DNA of 64,000 nucleotides from Roseiarcus sp963813555. Its GTDB lineage: Bacteria > Pseudomonadota > Alphaproteobacteria > Rhizobiales > Beijerinckiaceae. The DNA lies in the NCBI GenBank assembly GCA_963813555.1, contig CAWEZX010000010.1, positions 124,001 through 188,000 of the forward strand, given 5' to 3'. Below the pieces are notes generated by a model that was given only the letters and a program-made list of their open reading frames with translations, was not told the origin of the DNA and searched no databases. Numbering within the stretch: position 1 is the stretch's first letter; each line of letters opens with the position of its first letter. The position numbers and the translations under genes were made by a program. Of the stretch, positions 8,433 to 17,083 are shown piece after piece.

Positions 8433-9719
8433 ATGCAGCTTGCAAGGTTGGGATTGAGATTGCTGCCGACGCTGGTGGGCGTCGTCAGCATAGCCGGGCT
8501 CTTTGGAATGGCGTCAACCGTCCCGGCGCGCGCCGACACTCCGCTAATCAAGTACAACAGCAACGGCCGCGATTACTGGGAACACCCGCCCGCGGACTGG
8601 TTCATGGGCGACGAGACGGCGCAGCAGCATGGCACCCATCCCTATCCGGGGCAGCCGCTGCCGACGCCGCATGACGAACTGGTGAACCTCGTCAAAGAGA
8701 ACATCAAGCTGCTGCCGGGCTTCCATATCGAAGTCCTGGCCGATCAGCTCGACTGCGCCCGCCAGATGGTTTTCGGCAGCGACAACACGCTTTATGTCGG
8801 CTGCTGGACCGAACACGTGTTTGCGCTGAAGAAGCAGGGCGACAAGTGGGTGTCGAAGGTCATCATCAAGGGGCTGCGGCAACCGACCGGCGTCGGTTAC
8901 TATAACGGCAACCTCTACGTTACCGACATCGACAAGATCTATCGCTACAAGGATATCGCCGACAATCTCGACAACCCGAAGGGCGAGGTCGTCTATAGCG
9001 ACTTCCCGCCATACACCTCGCATGGCTGGAAGTATATGGTCGCGGACACGGAGTCGCCGGGCTGGTTCTACATTCCGGTCGGGCCGCCCTGCAACGTCTG
9101 CATGATCCCGTCCGGCACGGCGCAGTATCGCCATGTCAACCCGGACCAGGGCCTCTCGGAGGTGGCGGCGCTCGGCCAGCGCAACAGCGTCGGCGGCGAC
9201 GTCGATCCGCGCTCCGGTCAGCTCTGGTTCTCCGAGAATGCGCGCGACTGGATGGGCGACAACATCCCTTCCGACAAGCTCAATCACCTGACCAGGTGGG
9301 GTGAGCACTTCGGCTACCCGTATTGCCACCAGGGTGACATTCCGGATCCGAAATACGCCATGGGCCACAAGTGCAGCGAGTTCGCCCCGCCGGCGATGAA
9401 CGTCGGGCCGCACATGGCGCCGCTCGGGATGAAGTTCTACACCGGGAACAACTTCCCGGCCGAATTCAAGAACAACATCTTCCTGGCGGAGCATGGCGGC
9501 TGGAACCAGTTCATGCACACCGGCGCCCGGATCGTCCGCATCCAGACCGACCCGGATGGCAAGAACATCTCGCAGGAGCCGTTCGCCTGGGGTTGGATCA
9601 AGGACAACAAGTACTGGGGCCGCCCCGCCGATGTGGCGATCAACCCGATGGATGGCTCGCTCCTGGTCTCGGATGATCAGGCCGGCGCGATCTATCGGAT
9701 CTGGTACGACGGCAAATAA
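8433..9719 (+). CDS. PQQ-dependent sugar dehydrogenase (L-sorbosone dehydrogenase type)
   Basis: This 428-residue periplasmic protein has a signal peptide ending near ARA at about residue 34. The rest is a soluble six-bladed beta-propeller of the sorbosone/aldose dehydrogenase kind, with blocks FHIEVLADQLDCARQMVFG, GLRQPTGVGYYNGNLYVTD, GQRNSVGGDVDPRSGQLWFSEN and RPADVAINPMDGSLLVSDD. Such enzymes oxidise sugars or aldehydes using PQQ and pass electrons to a cytochrome c. The ribosome binding site is GGAGG (8421-8425). The diheme cytochrome gene starts 100 bp downstream on the same strand, which supports a dehydrogenase-cytochrome pair. The real substrate is unknown. No PQQ biosynthesis genes are in the window. 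Confidence 0.88.
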   Translation: MQLARLGLRLLPTLVGVVSIAGLFGMASTVPARADTPLIKYNSNGRDYWEHPPADWFMGDETAQQHGTHPYPGQPLPTPHDELVNLVKENIKLLPGFHIEVLADQLDCARQMVFGSDNTLYVGCWTEHVFALKKQGDKWVSKVIIKGLRQPTGVGYYNGNLYVTDIDKIYRYKDIADNLDNPKGEVVYSDFPPYTSHGWKYMVADTESPGWFYIPVGPPCNVCMIPSGTAQYRHVNPDQGLSEVAALGQRNSVGGDVDPRSGQLWFSENARDWMGDNIPSDKLNHLTRWGEHFGYPYCHQGDIPDPKYAMGHKCSEFAPPAMNVGPHMAPLGMKFYTGNNFPAEFKNNIFLAEHGGWNQFMHTGARIVRIQTDPDGKNISQEPFAWGWIKDNKYWGRPADVAINPMDGSLLVSDDQAGAIYRIWYDGK

Positions 9720-9818
9720 CAAGTAATCTACCTGCCGGAATGAATCCCCGCCCTGGCGAACCAACACGCCAGGGCGAGGTGTTTTTCGCTCAACCGATAT
9801 TGTGAGAACCGTACGACG

Positions 9819-10436
9819 ATGCGCATCCCGACCTGGATCATCGTGGCGTTCAGCGTGGCAATTCCCGTCGCCACAATGGCGGCGGAGGGGAATACAGCGG
9901 CCGGCAAGGCCAGGGCGGAGGCGGCAGGGTGCTTCGCGTGCCATGGCGTCGATGGCGTCGCCACCGAGAACGGGCTCGCGGCCGACAAGAACGTCCCGAA
10001 CTTAGCCCACCAGCCAGACCTCTATCTGCAGTTCCAACTCGTGTTCTTCCGCAAGGGCGTGCGCAAGAACGAGGTGATGAACGCGATGGCGGAACAGCTC
10101 AGCGACGACGACCTGCGCAACGTGTCGGCATATTTTGCCTCGCTGCCGGCGCCCAACGCGCCGCCGCCGCCGGACACCGCGCCAGAGGACACCGAGCTTG
10201 GCGGGAAGGTGGCGCAGGCGATCCACTGCACGAACTGCCATGGCGACCATTTCGAGGGGGTGGACAACATCGCTCGGCTGGCGGGTCAGCGCGAGGACTA
10301 CGTTTACAAGGCTCTGCGCGACTTCAAATCGGGCGCTCGAACCTCGACCGGCGCCGCGGGCATGGCGGAGGTGGTGTACCCGCTCGGCGACCTGGAGATG
10401 AAGGCGCTCGCCCACTACGTGTCGGGCCTACGCTGA
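9819..10436 (+). CDS. Diheme cytochrome c (c4-like)
   Basis: This 205-residue periplasmic protein has an N-terminal signal peptide (cleavage near residue 22) and two heme-binding motifs, CFACH at residues 38-42 and CTNCH at 137-141, so it is two tandem class I cytochrome c domains separated by a proline-rich linker. Possible sixth-ligand methionines occur downstream of each motif (NEVMNAMAEQ, GAAGMAEVV). It lies directly after the PQQ sugar dehydrogenase and is its likely electron acceptor, passing electrons to the respiratory chain. ATG 9819 is the start that gives an intact signal peptide. Confidence 0.92.
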   Translation: MRIPTWIIVAFSVAIPVATMAAEGNTAAGKARAEAAGCFACHGVDGVATENGLAADKNVPNLAHQPDLYLQFQLVFFRKGVRKNEVMNAMAEQLSDDDLRNVSAYFASLPAPNAPPPPDTAPEDTELGGKVAQAIHCTNCHGDHFEGVDNIARLAGQREDYVYKALRDFKSGARTSTGAAGMAEVVYPLGDLEMKALAHYVSGLR

Positions 10437-11030
10437 CGCGCTGGCGCGTCGGAGGCTGTCGCCCGGCAAATGGGGCGCCGGGAAGCCGTTGTCACGGTCT
10501 TGAGCGAAGCTGCTTCAGCCGGATCCGGATCGCCGAACGAAATCGAACACCGCCGCCGGCCAAACCAAGGCGCGCCTTGTTCGTATCTATTGAGACCGCA
10601 AACCCGTCACACTGCGGTCAGACCGGGCTTCTATCCTGTCAAACAGACGAAATTCTTCGGAGACATGTCCATGCTCGGCTCGCCGAACCTCCATCGAGGG
10701 AACGTGCCGCTTGCGACGCGGCTTAGGATACACGACCTTCATGCGCAGCTTGCGCCGCTCGAGCGCTATGGCGTTGGCGGCATGAGCCTCGTCGTTACAG
10801 GCGGCATTCGCGCGCTTGTGCGCGGTGTTGGCGGCGCGTTGCGCGGCGCGTTCTGCTGCGACGCCGATACTGGCCGCAATGCCGAGGCTGTCTGATCGCG
10901 CGCCTCACTTCGTCCATCTGAGATTGAGGCCGTCGGCCGTCATTTTGTCGGTCGCCTTGGCGCGCCGCATCCGGTAGCGTCTCGCGACTGGAAGCCCTTA
11001 GCTCCCAGATTTGCGCGAGGGAGGCAACAC
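10437..11030. other. Intergenic, no gene supported
   Basis: Open frames exist on both strands (for example 10470-10895 forward, and an Ala/Arg-rich frame on the reverse strand over about 10600-10895) but none has a recognisable family or good ribosome binding site. The reverse frame contains repeated Ala-Ala-Asn and Arg-Ala blocks and could be a low-complexity remnant. The last 40 bases include GAGGGAGG, the binding site of the next gene. Confidence 0.4.
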
Positions 11031-11855
11031 ATGCCGACAGTCACCACGAGCGACGGCGTCGAGATTTTCTACAAGGACTGGGGCAGCGGCCAACCGATCG
11101 TGTTCAGCCACGGCTGGCCACTCTCCGCGGACGATTGGGACGCGCAGATGCTGTTCTTCCTCGGTCAGGGCTATCGCGTCATCGCGCATGACCGGCGCGG
11201 CCATGGCCGGTCGACCCAGATCGGCCGCGGCCACGACATGGATCATTACGCCGACGACCTGGCTGCGGTGACGAAACATCTTGACCTGAAAGACGCGATC
11301 CACGTGGGCCACTCGACCGGCGGCGGCGAGGTGGTGCACTACCTGGCGCGCCGTGGCGAAAACGGGGTGGCGAAGGCCGCGATCATCAGCGCCGTGCCGC
11401 CGCTAATGGTGAAAACCGATGCGAATCCACACGGTCTGCCGAAGAAGGTGTTCGACGATTTCCAGTCGGCTTTGGCCGCCAACCGGGCGCAGTTCTACTG
11501 GGACGTGGCGGCCGGACCTTTCTACAACTTCAACAAGCCCGGCGTGAAAACAATGGAGCCGGTGGTTTGGAACTGGTGGCGCCAGGGCATGATGGGCGGC
11601 GCCAAGGCGCATTACGACGGCATCGTCGCCTTCTCCCAGACCGACTTCACCGAGGATCTGAAGAAGATCAATGTGCCGGTCTTGGTCATGCACAGCGAGG
11701 ACGACCAGATCGTGCCCTATGTCGCCGCGGGTCCACTGTCGGCGAAACTCCTGAAACACAGCACCTTCAAGAGCTACAAGGGCCTTCCGCACGGCATGCC
11801 GACCACCCATGCCGAGACGATCAACGCGGATCTGCTCGCCTTCATCAAGAGCTGA
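11031..11855 (+). CDS. Alpha/beta hydrolase (non-heme chloroperoxidase-like)
   Basis: This 274-residue protein is of the alpha/beta hydrolase fold, in the perhydrolase/haloperoxidase subgroup. The oxyanion block FSHGWPLSADDW is at residues 25-36, HDRRGHGRS at 53-61, the nucleophile elbow GHSTGGG has Ser95, the acid is in MHSEDDQIVP and the histidine in KGLPHGM. These proteins are esterases that can also make peracids; the true substrate is unknown. GAGGGAGGCAACAC precedes the ATG. Its 3' end faces the DUF72 gene, 30 bp away, so the two converge. Confidence 0.9.
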   Translation: MPTVTTSDGVEIFYKDWGSGQPIVFSHGWPLSADDWDAQMLFFLGQGYRVIAHDRRGHGRSTQIGRGHDMDHYADDLAAVTKHLDLKDAIHVGHSTGGGEVVHYLARRGENGVAKAAIISAVPPLMVKTDANPHGLPKKVFDDFQSALAANRAQFYWDVAAGPFYNFNKPGVKTMEPVVWNWWRQGMMGGAKAHYDGIVAFSQTDFTEDLKKINVPVLVMHSEDDQIVPYVAAGPLSAKLLKHSTFKSYKGLPHGMPTTHAETINADLLAFIKS

Positions 11856-11885
11856 GACTGGCGGGCGCCATATCACCCGAGCGGA

Positions 11886-12725
11886 TCAGCCGACCCGCTC
11901 GATCAGCGCCATCGCCGCAGCCGGGTTCCGTTCCTTGTGGCCGCTGATGACATAGAGAAAGACCTCGCGGCCGGCGGAGTCGGGCTTCGGCGCCGGCGCC
12001 ACGGTCGCGAGATCTTGCGGAGAGCCGCCAGCGGCCCAGGTTTTCGCGCGCCTCGCCCATTGATTAAGCGCAGCGGCGGAATATCCGTGCTCCTCGGTTT
12101 CGGTCGTTCCCATGATGCGCGCGTAGACGAACGGCGCGGTTACATCCGCGATCTGAGGGTAGTCGGAATCGCCGGCCATCACCACTGCGACCCCGTGCTC
12201 GCGCGCAAGCGCGATGAAGTCGGGATGTTTGAAACTCTCGTGGCGGACCTCGACCACGTGGCGAATGGCGAGCCCATCGACCGACATGGGCAAGAGCTTC
12301 AGGAAGGCGGCGAAATCCTCAGCGTCGAAACGCTTGGTGGTCGCGAACTGCCAGTTGATCGGTCCGAGCTTGGCCTTGAGCCCCGTCACGCCGGTCTTGA
12401 AGAAGCGTTCGACCAATTCGCCGGCCTCGGCAAGAATCCGGCGGTTGGTGGCGAAGCGCGGTCCTTTGACCGAGAAGATGAATTCGTCCGGCGTCTCGTC
12501 ATGCCACTTGATGAAGCTCGCCGGCTTCTGCGATCCGTAATAAGTGCCGTTGATCTCGATCGAGGTCAGTTTCGAGCCCGCATATTGGAGCTCGCGCGCC
12601 TGTGTCAGTCCCTTGGGAAAAAACACGCCGCGCCACGGCTCATAGGTCCAGCCGCCGACGCCGATCCTGATCTTCCCCGCAGGCGTCGCCTTTGCAGCCA
12701 CGTCGAGCCCTCTATTTGCGCGCAA
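11886..12725 (-). CDS. DUF72 domain protein (YecE-like)
   Basis: This protein of about 279 residues has a TIM-barrel-like DUF72 fold: IRIGVGGWTYEPWRGVFFPKG, LTSIEINGTYYGSQKPASF, FIFSVKGPRFATN, GPINWQFATTKRFD and HVVEVRHESFKHPDF are the family blocks, and the C-terminal LYVISGHKERNPAAAM is also typical. Biochemical function is unknown for the family. The ATG at 12725 overlaps the end of the upstream ybaK-like gene (stop at 12712) by 14 bases, so the two are likely cotranscribed. A GTG eight codons later is an alternative start that would remove the overlap. Confidence 0.88.
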   Translation of the reverse strand: MRANRGLDVAAKATPAGKIRIGVGGWTYEPWRGVFFPKGLTQARELQYAGSKLTSIEINGTYYGSQKPASFIKWHDETPDEFIFSVKGPRFATNRRILAEAGELVERFFKTGVTGLKAKLGPINWQFATTKRFDAEDFAAFLKLLPMSVDGLAIRHVVEVRHESFKHPDFIALAREHGVAVVMAGDSDYPQIADVTAPFVYARIMGTTETEEHGYSAAALNQWARRAKTWAAGGSPQDLATVAPAPKPDSAGREVFLYVISGHKERNPAAAMALIERVG

Positions 12726-13188
12726 CCGCGACTGTGCGTCCGCCGGTCAGTTCGATGAGGTCCGACGGCGTCAAGCGAAAGACCGCGTTGGGCGTACCGC
12801 CCGCCGCCCAGATTTCGTTGAATCGCAGGAGCGATTCCTCGATGAGAACGATCGGCGGGTTTTTGTGGCCGACCGGCGGCACGCCGCCGATGGCGAAGCC
12901 GGTCGTTTCGCGCACGAAATCGGCGTCGGCGCGAGCGATCGGCTCGCCAATCGCAGCTGCTGCTTTCTTTTCATCGACGCGATCGACGCCCGAGGCGATG
13001 ATCAACACCGCACGCCCGCTTGTTCCGCCGCCAAAGATCAGCGATTTGGCGATCTGCGCGACGTCACAGCCGATCGCCGCCGCGGCGTCGGCGGCGGTGC
13101 GCGTGCTGGCGTCGAACTCCATGACCTGGAACCGGTCGCCGAGCACAGCCTGAACCTTGAGCGCGGAGGGGCTTTCGGCGGGTTTCAC
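12712..13188 (-). CDS. YbaK/EbsC-family aminoacyl-tRNA deacylase
   Basis: This 158-residue single-domain protein of the YbaK/ProX editing family contains EFDASTRTAADAAAAIGCD, QIAKSLIFGG (with the conserved Lys of the catalytic pocket), FAIGGVPPVGH and a terminal SDLIELTGGRTVAV. Members hydrolyse mischarged tRNAs such as Cys-tRNAPro or Ala-tRNAPro in trans. Which mischarged tRNA is edited cannot be told. It is the first gene of a probable two-gene unit with the DUF72 protein. Confidence 0.88.
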   Translation of the reverse strand: MKPAESPSALKVQAVLGDRFQVMEFDASTRTAADAAAAIGCDVAQIAKSLIFGGGTSGRAVLIIASGVDRVDEKKAAAAIGEPIARADADFVRETTGFAIGGVPPVGHKNPPIVLIEESLLRFNEIWAAGGTPNAVFRLTPSDLIELTGGRTVAVARK

Positions 13189-13218
13189 TGGGGAAATCCG
13201 ATTGGCTGCTCCGTAAGT

Positions 13219-13423
13219 CTACCGGTCACCAGCCTCATCGCGGTGGAACTTGAAGTCCAGCGGCAGCCGGCGATTCTGTCGGCCTTGGCTCTCGCGCGAC
13301 AACGAACGCGCGTTCGCCGGAGACGTGAATGTCAACCTGGTCGCCCTCCTTGAGCCCCAATGCCTTCACCACGGCGAGGGGAAGGCGGACGGCGAGGGCG
13401 TTGCCCCATTTTGCGACTCGCAT
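13219..13423 (-). pseudogene. AbrB/MazE-type antitoxin remnant, frameshifted
   Basis: The start MRVAKWGNALAVRLPLAVV with LKEGDQVDIHV is the SpoVT/AbrB swapped-hairpin DNA-binding domain of MazE/VapB-type antitoxins. The frame runs out at 13235 with an unrelated tail, but the neighbouring frame reads RRLPLDFKFHRDEAGDR and stops at 13219, matching the usual antitoxin C-terminus that binds the toxin. An indel or short deletion therefore separates the two parts. No toxin gene follows; the next gene downstream is ybaK-like. It is probably a relic of a toxin-antitoxin pair. Confidence 0.65.
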
Positions 13424-13445
13424 GTGCTCTCTCTGGTCTCAGTTG

Positions 13446-15152
13446 TCACGCCTTCGCGTGCGAGCGTGCTTCGTACTCGCGAAGGTCTTTCTTCGATATC
13501 TTGCCGACCGGGGTTTTGGGCAATGCGTCGCTGATCTCCATGGCGCCAATCATTTCGTGCTTGCCGAGACGGTCTTTCAGGAACGCCTTCATCTCATCGA
13601 ACGAAAGCGGAAGCGCGCCAGCCTTCAACTTGACGAAGGCCTTCGGGGTCTCGCCGCGATAGTCGTCCGGGATCCCGATGACGCTCACTTCCTCGACCGA
13701 CGGATGCTGATAGATCGCCTCTTCGATGTTGCGCGGATAGACGTTGAATCCTCCGCATAGCAGCATGTCCTTGGTCCGGTCGACGATATAGACAAAGCCG
13801 TCCTCATCCATATAGCCGACGTCGCCGGTGCGGAAGAATCCGTCCGCCGTCATCGAATTCGCGGTCGCTTCCGGCTTTTTCCAGTATCCCTTCATCACGT
13901 TCGGGCCCTTGACACAGATTTCGCCGCGCTCGCCGAGCTTAACCTCGCGCTCGCGCTCGGGGTCGGCGACGTCGATGAACTTCATCTCCGTGCCGGGATA
14001 AGGAAGCCCACAGGACCCGCGCCTTCTCGCTCCCTCGCGCGGGTTGAACGTTCCGACTGGCGCAGTCTCCGTCATGCCCCAGCCTTCGTTCAACTGGCAG
14101 CCGATGACGCTCTCGAACCGCTCCTGCACGGCGACCGGCAGCGGCGCGCCGCCCGAGCCGCACAAGCGGAGCGAAGAAAAATCCATCTTTTCGAGGCCGG
14201 GCACGCTGAGAATGGCGACATGCATTGTCGGCACGCCCATGTAGACAGTGATCTTCTTTTCAACGATGTCCTTGACTGCGGCGGCGGGATCGAAGCGCGG
14301 ATGAAGGACGAGCTCCGTGCCCAATCGGAAGCCGAGCAGCATGACGACGGTGAGCGAATAGATGTGGAAGAGCGGCAGGATGCATAGGACCCGCTCTTCG
14401 CCGACGCGTAAGCCCTGTTCGCCGCGGGTCATCACTTCGGTGTAGAGCGAGCAGGCTGCGGTGAGGTTGGCGTGCGTCAGCATTGCGCCCTTGGGCGAGC
14501 CGGTCGTGCCGCCGGTATATTGAATGACGGCGATTTCGTCAGTGAGCGCGCCGAGCGGGTGAATCCGATACCGGCCGTCGTTGTCGATCAAATCGCGAAA
14601 AGCGATATGGCGCTCGTCGCGCTTGACGTGGGCCAGCATCCCAGCGGCGGTCATCTGAGCTTTGATCGCCTCGGGCGCGGGCGTCATCTCAGCGAATTCG
14701 CCGACGATCAGCGTTGTGAGCCGAGTCGAGGTCAGCAGCTTCTCGGCTTGCGGGTAGAGCGAGGCGAGCTCGAGGCTGACAAGGATATCGGTCTCGCTGT
14801 CTTCGACCTTCAATTTGAGCGTCGGCAGTGCGTCCAAAGGCGAGTAGTTGACGACTGCGCCGCCGGCCTTCAGCACGCCGAAAAAGGCGATGACGTAGTG
14901 AGGCGTGTTGGGAAGGAAGAGGCCGACATGCACGCCCGGCCCGACGCCGAGCTTCTGGAAGCCGGCCGCCGCGCGGTTCGCGAGCGCGTCGAGTTCGGCG
15001 TAGGTCATGCGCTTACCCATGAAGTCGAGCGCCGGCTGCGGGCCGAACCGCTTGGCGGCCTTCTCCAGCACGCTCTGCACGGACGAAAGCTCAAGCGGCG
15101 CGTCCCAGCGCACGCGTGACGGATAGGACTTTACCCACGGATGAATCGACAT
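13446..15152 (-). CDS. Long-chain fatty-acid (or dicarboxylate) CoA ligase
   Basis: This 568-residue member of the ANL superfamily activates a carboxylic acid with ATP to an acyl-AMP and transfers it to CoA. Visible motifs are the P-loop-like YTGGTTGSPKGA, GWGMTET (A5), FRTGDVGYMDEDGFVYIVDR (A7-A8), GGFNVYPRNIEE and the C-terminal catalytic lysine block PVGKISKKDLR. Length and order are normal, without frameshift. It resembles the FadD/PimA subgroup of Hyphomicrobiales; the preferred chain length is not predictable. It is divergent from the SDR gene at 15361, with 208 bp between them. Confidence 0.9.
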   Translation of the reverse strand: MSIHPWVKSYPSRVRWDAPLELSSVQSVLEKAAKRFGPQPALDFMGKRMTYAELDALANRAAAGFQKLGVGPGVHVGLFLPNTPHYVIAFFGVLKAGGAVVNYSPLDALPTLKLKVEDSETDILVSLELASLYPQAEKLLTSTRLTTLIVGEFAEMTPAPEAIKAQMTAAGMLAHVKRDERHIAFRDLIDNDGRYRIHPLGALTDEIAVIQYTGGTTGSPKGAMLTHANLTAACSLYTEVMTRGEQGLRVGEERVLCILPLFHIYSLTVVMLLGFRLGTELVLHPRFDPAAAVKDIVEKKITVYMGVPTMHVAILSVPGLEKMDFSSLRLCGSGGAPLPVAVQERFESVIGCQLNEGWGMTETAPVGTFNPREGARRRGSCGLPYPGTEMKFIDVADPEREREVKLGERGEICVKGPNVMKGYWKKPEATANSMTADGFFRTGDVGYMDEDGFVYIVDRTKDMLLCGGFNVYPRNIEEAIYQHPSVEEVSVIGIPDDYRGETPKAFVKLKAGALPLSFDEMKAFLKDRLGKHEMIGAMEISDALPKTPVGKISKKDLREYEARSHAKA

Positions 15153-15360
15153 CGCCTGTCCTCGCGTTTCCTCGGCGCCGTTGTTCGACGCTTTGTAATT
15201 CCTACGCCTTTGCTCTCAGTTGGCGCGTTCTCCGCAAACCGTCAAGCGCTGGCGCGCTCCCAAAAAGGGGAACTATCGTTGCGCGCCGAGGCTGATGGGC
15301 GCAGGATGCAGGGGACGAGCGTAGCTTAAGACGCCGGCGGCCCGGCGCGAGGAGGCGGCG

Positions 15361-16074
15361 ATGGCGGATGGAAGCAAGCGTCCTGTATGCGCGGTGGTCG
15401 GCGTCGGCCCCGGCAACGGCGAGGCGCTCGCCCGGCGTTTCGCCGCCGACGGGTACGCCATTGCGCTGATGGCGAGGCGCACGGAGCTTACGGCCAAGCT
15501 CGCCGCCGAACTGCCAGGCGCCAAGTCTTACGCGTGCGATGTCACCGAGGCGACGTCCGTCGAGGCGGCGTTCGCGGCCATGCGCTCCGATCTCGGGGAC
15601 GTGGACGCGCTCATTTATAACGCCGGCTCGGGCGTCTGGGGCCATGTCGAGGAGGTCAAGGCGGAGGATCTCGAGCGCGCCTGGCGCGTCAACACGCTCG
15701 GCCTCTTTCTTAGCGGCCAGCAGGCGATTCCCGCCATGCGCCGCAAAGGGGAGGGCGCGATCATCGTCGTCGGCGCGACCGCCTCGCGGCGGGGCGCGGC
15801 CGGCGCCGCGGCCTTCGCTCAAAGCAAGATGGCGCAGCGCGCGCTTGCCGAGTCGATGGCGCGCCATCTCTGGCCTGCAGGAATCCATGTGGCGCTGATC
15901 GTTGTCGACGGCGTGGTCGGCGGCCCGGTGACGCGCGCGCAGTTTGGCGACCGCCCGGACGACTTTTACATCGATCCCGTCGGCGTCGCTGCGATCGCGG
16001 CCGACCTCATCAGCCAAGATCGCTCCGCCTGGAGTTTCGAGGTCGAAGCGCGCCCGTACAAGGAGAAGTGGTGA
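15361..16074 (+). CDS. SDR family protein with Phe in place of catalytic Tyr
   Basis: This 237-residue Rossmann-fold protein has the cofactor motif VGVGPGNGEALARRF at residues 13-27, the adenine-side DVTEA motif and NAG at 87-89. At the active site, where SDR enzymes have Tyr-x3-Lys, this protein reads F152-A-Q-S-K156, and the usual serine position reads VGATAS. It may therefore not be a standard oxidoreductase, or it may use another acid. The rest of the fold is intact and the reading frame is clean, so the change is not obviously due to decay. It is divergent from the acyl-CoA ligase and convergent with egtD. Confidence 0.82.
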   Translation: MADGSKRPVCAVVGVGPGNGEALARRFAADGYAIALMARRTELTAKLAAELPGAKSYACDVTEATSVEAAFAAMRSDLGDVDALIYNAGSGVWGHVEEVKAEDLERAWRVNTLGLFLSGQQAIPAMRRKGEGAIIVVGATASRRGAAGAAAFAQSKMAQRALAESMARHLWPAGIHVALIVVDGVVGGPVTRAQFGDRPDDFYIDPVGVAAIAADLISQDRSAWSFEVEARPYKEKW

Positions 16075-16110
16075 GCCGACCCGATCTTGAACTCACCCCG
16101 CCCCCGACGT

Positions 16111-17082
16111 TCAAGAGCGCAGAGCCCGCGCCTCCGCATCGAGGCCCAGCACGGCGAAAAGCTCAGCTGGATCGGTCCAGATCGTGGCCACCCGCCAGCC
16201 GGAGCGTTGCGCGGCATGGGCGAAGCCGGCGACGTCGAATTTCCGGCAGGTCTCGGTATGGATGGTTTCCCCTTGCGCAAACGCGAAGCTGCGGCCAGCC
16301 ACCGAAACAACCTGAGGCTTGCGGCTGACGAGGTGCATCTCGATAGCCGACTCGCACTCGTTCCATCGGGCCTCGTGTGCGAACGCTTCGAGCGGAAAAC
16401 CGCCTTCCAGTTCGCGATTGATGCGGCGGAGGAGGTTGAGATTGAACTCAGCGGTAACCCCTCGCCGGTCATCGTATGCAGCGATCAATGTCTCGATGTC
16501 TTTACGCAGGTCGACTCCGATGATCGCTGCGCCGCGCTCACCGACATGCTCGCGCATCCGGCGAAGCAGGGCCCCGGCCTCGGATGGCCCAAGATTGCCA
16601 AGCGTCGAGCCGGGAAAAAACGCGGCCCGCGGACAAGCGGGGATATCCGCGGGAATGTCAAAATCGGCGGTGAAATCCGCGATGATCGGCCGCGTCGTGA
16701 GCTCAGGAAACCGATCGCGGATGCGCTCTGCCGTCTGCGCGAGAAAATCCGCCGCAATATCGATCGGCGCGTACATGCGCGGCGCCTGAAGCGCGTCGAG
16801 GAGGATTTCGGACTTGATCGCCGCTCCGGCGCCGTATTCAAGCAGCGCGACATCTTCGCCTAAGAGACCCGCCATCTCCCCGGCGTGGCGCCGAAGAATC
16901 GCCGTCTCGGTCCGGGTCAGATAATATTCGTCGAGGCGGGTGATCTCTTCAAACAGCTCTGAGCCGCGCTGGTCGTAGAGCCATCGGCTGGGGAGCGTCT
17001 TTTGTCGTTGCGAGAGGCCAGCGACCACATCCGCTCGAAGCGCTTCGTGCTGGCTGAGTTTCGATTCGACGAGGTCGAGCAT
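16111..17082 (-). CDS. egtD: L-histidine N-alpha-methyltransferase EgtD
   Basis: EgtD makes hercynine from histidine using three S-adenosylmethionine molecules, the first step of ergothioneine synthesis. This 323-residue protein shows WLYDQRGSELFEEITRLDEYYLTRTE near the N-terminus (written in parts: WLYDQRGSELF, then EYYLTRTE), the SAM site LLEYGAGAAIKSE, FFPGSTLGNLGP and the substrate-side FNLNLLRRINREL. I set the start at ATG 17082 because the egtB stop (17086-17084) lies just before it; upstream codons in the same frame belong to egtB read out of frame. The one-base spacing indicates translational coupling with egtB. Confidence 0.92.
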   Translation of the reverse strand: MLDLVESKLSQHEALRADVVAGLSQRQKTLPSRWLYDQRGSELFEEITRLDEYYLTRTETAILRRHAGEMAGLLGEDVALLEYGAGAAIKSEILLDALQAPRMYAPIDIAADFLAQTAERIRDRFPELTTRPIIADFTADFDIPADIPACPRAAFFPGSTLGNLGPSEAGALLRRMREHVGERGAAIIGVDLRKDIETLIAAYDDRRGVTAEFNLNLLRRINRELEGGFPLEAFAHEARWNECESAIEMHLVSRKPQVVSVAGRSFAFAQGETIHTETCRKFDVAGFAHAAQRSGWRVATIWTDPAELFAVLGLDAEARALRS

Positions 17083-17083
17083 G

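Noticed and set aside
8544..9944. Long reverse-strand open frame over the PQQ sugar dehydrogenase
   Set aside because: It is the complement of a clear gene with signal peptide and family motifs; long antisense frames are common in GC-rich DNA.
10470..10895. 141-codon forward frame after the cytochrome gene
   Set aside because: No binding site, no family, Arg/Gly-rich composition, and a competing reverse frame of equal quality.
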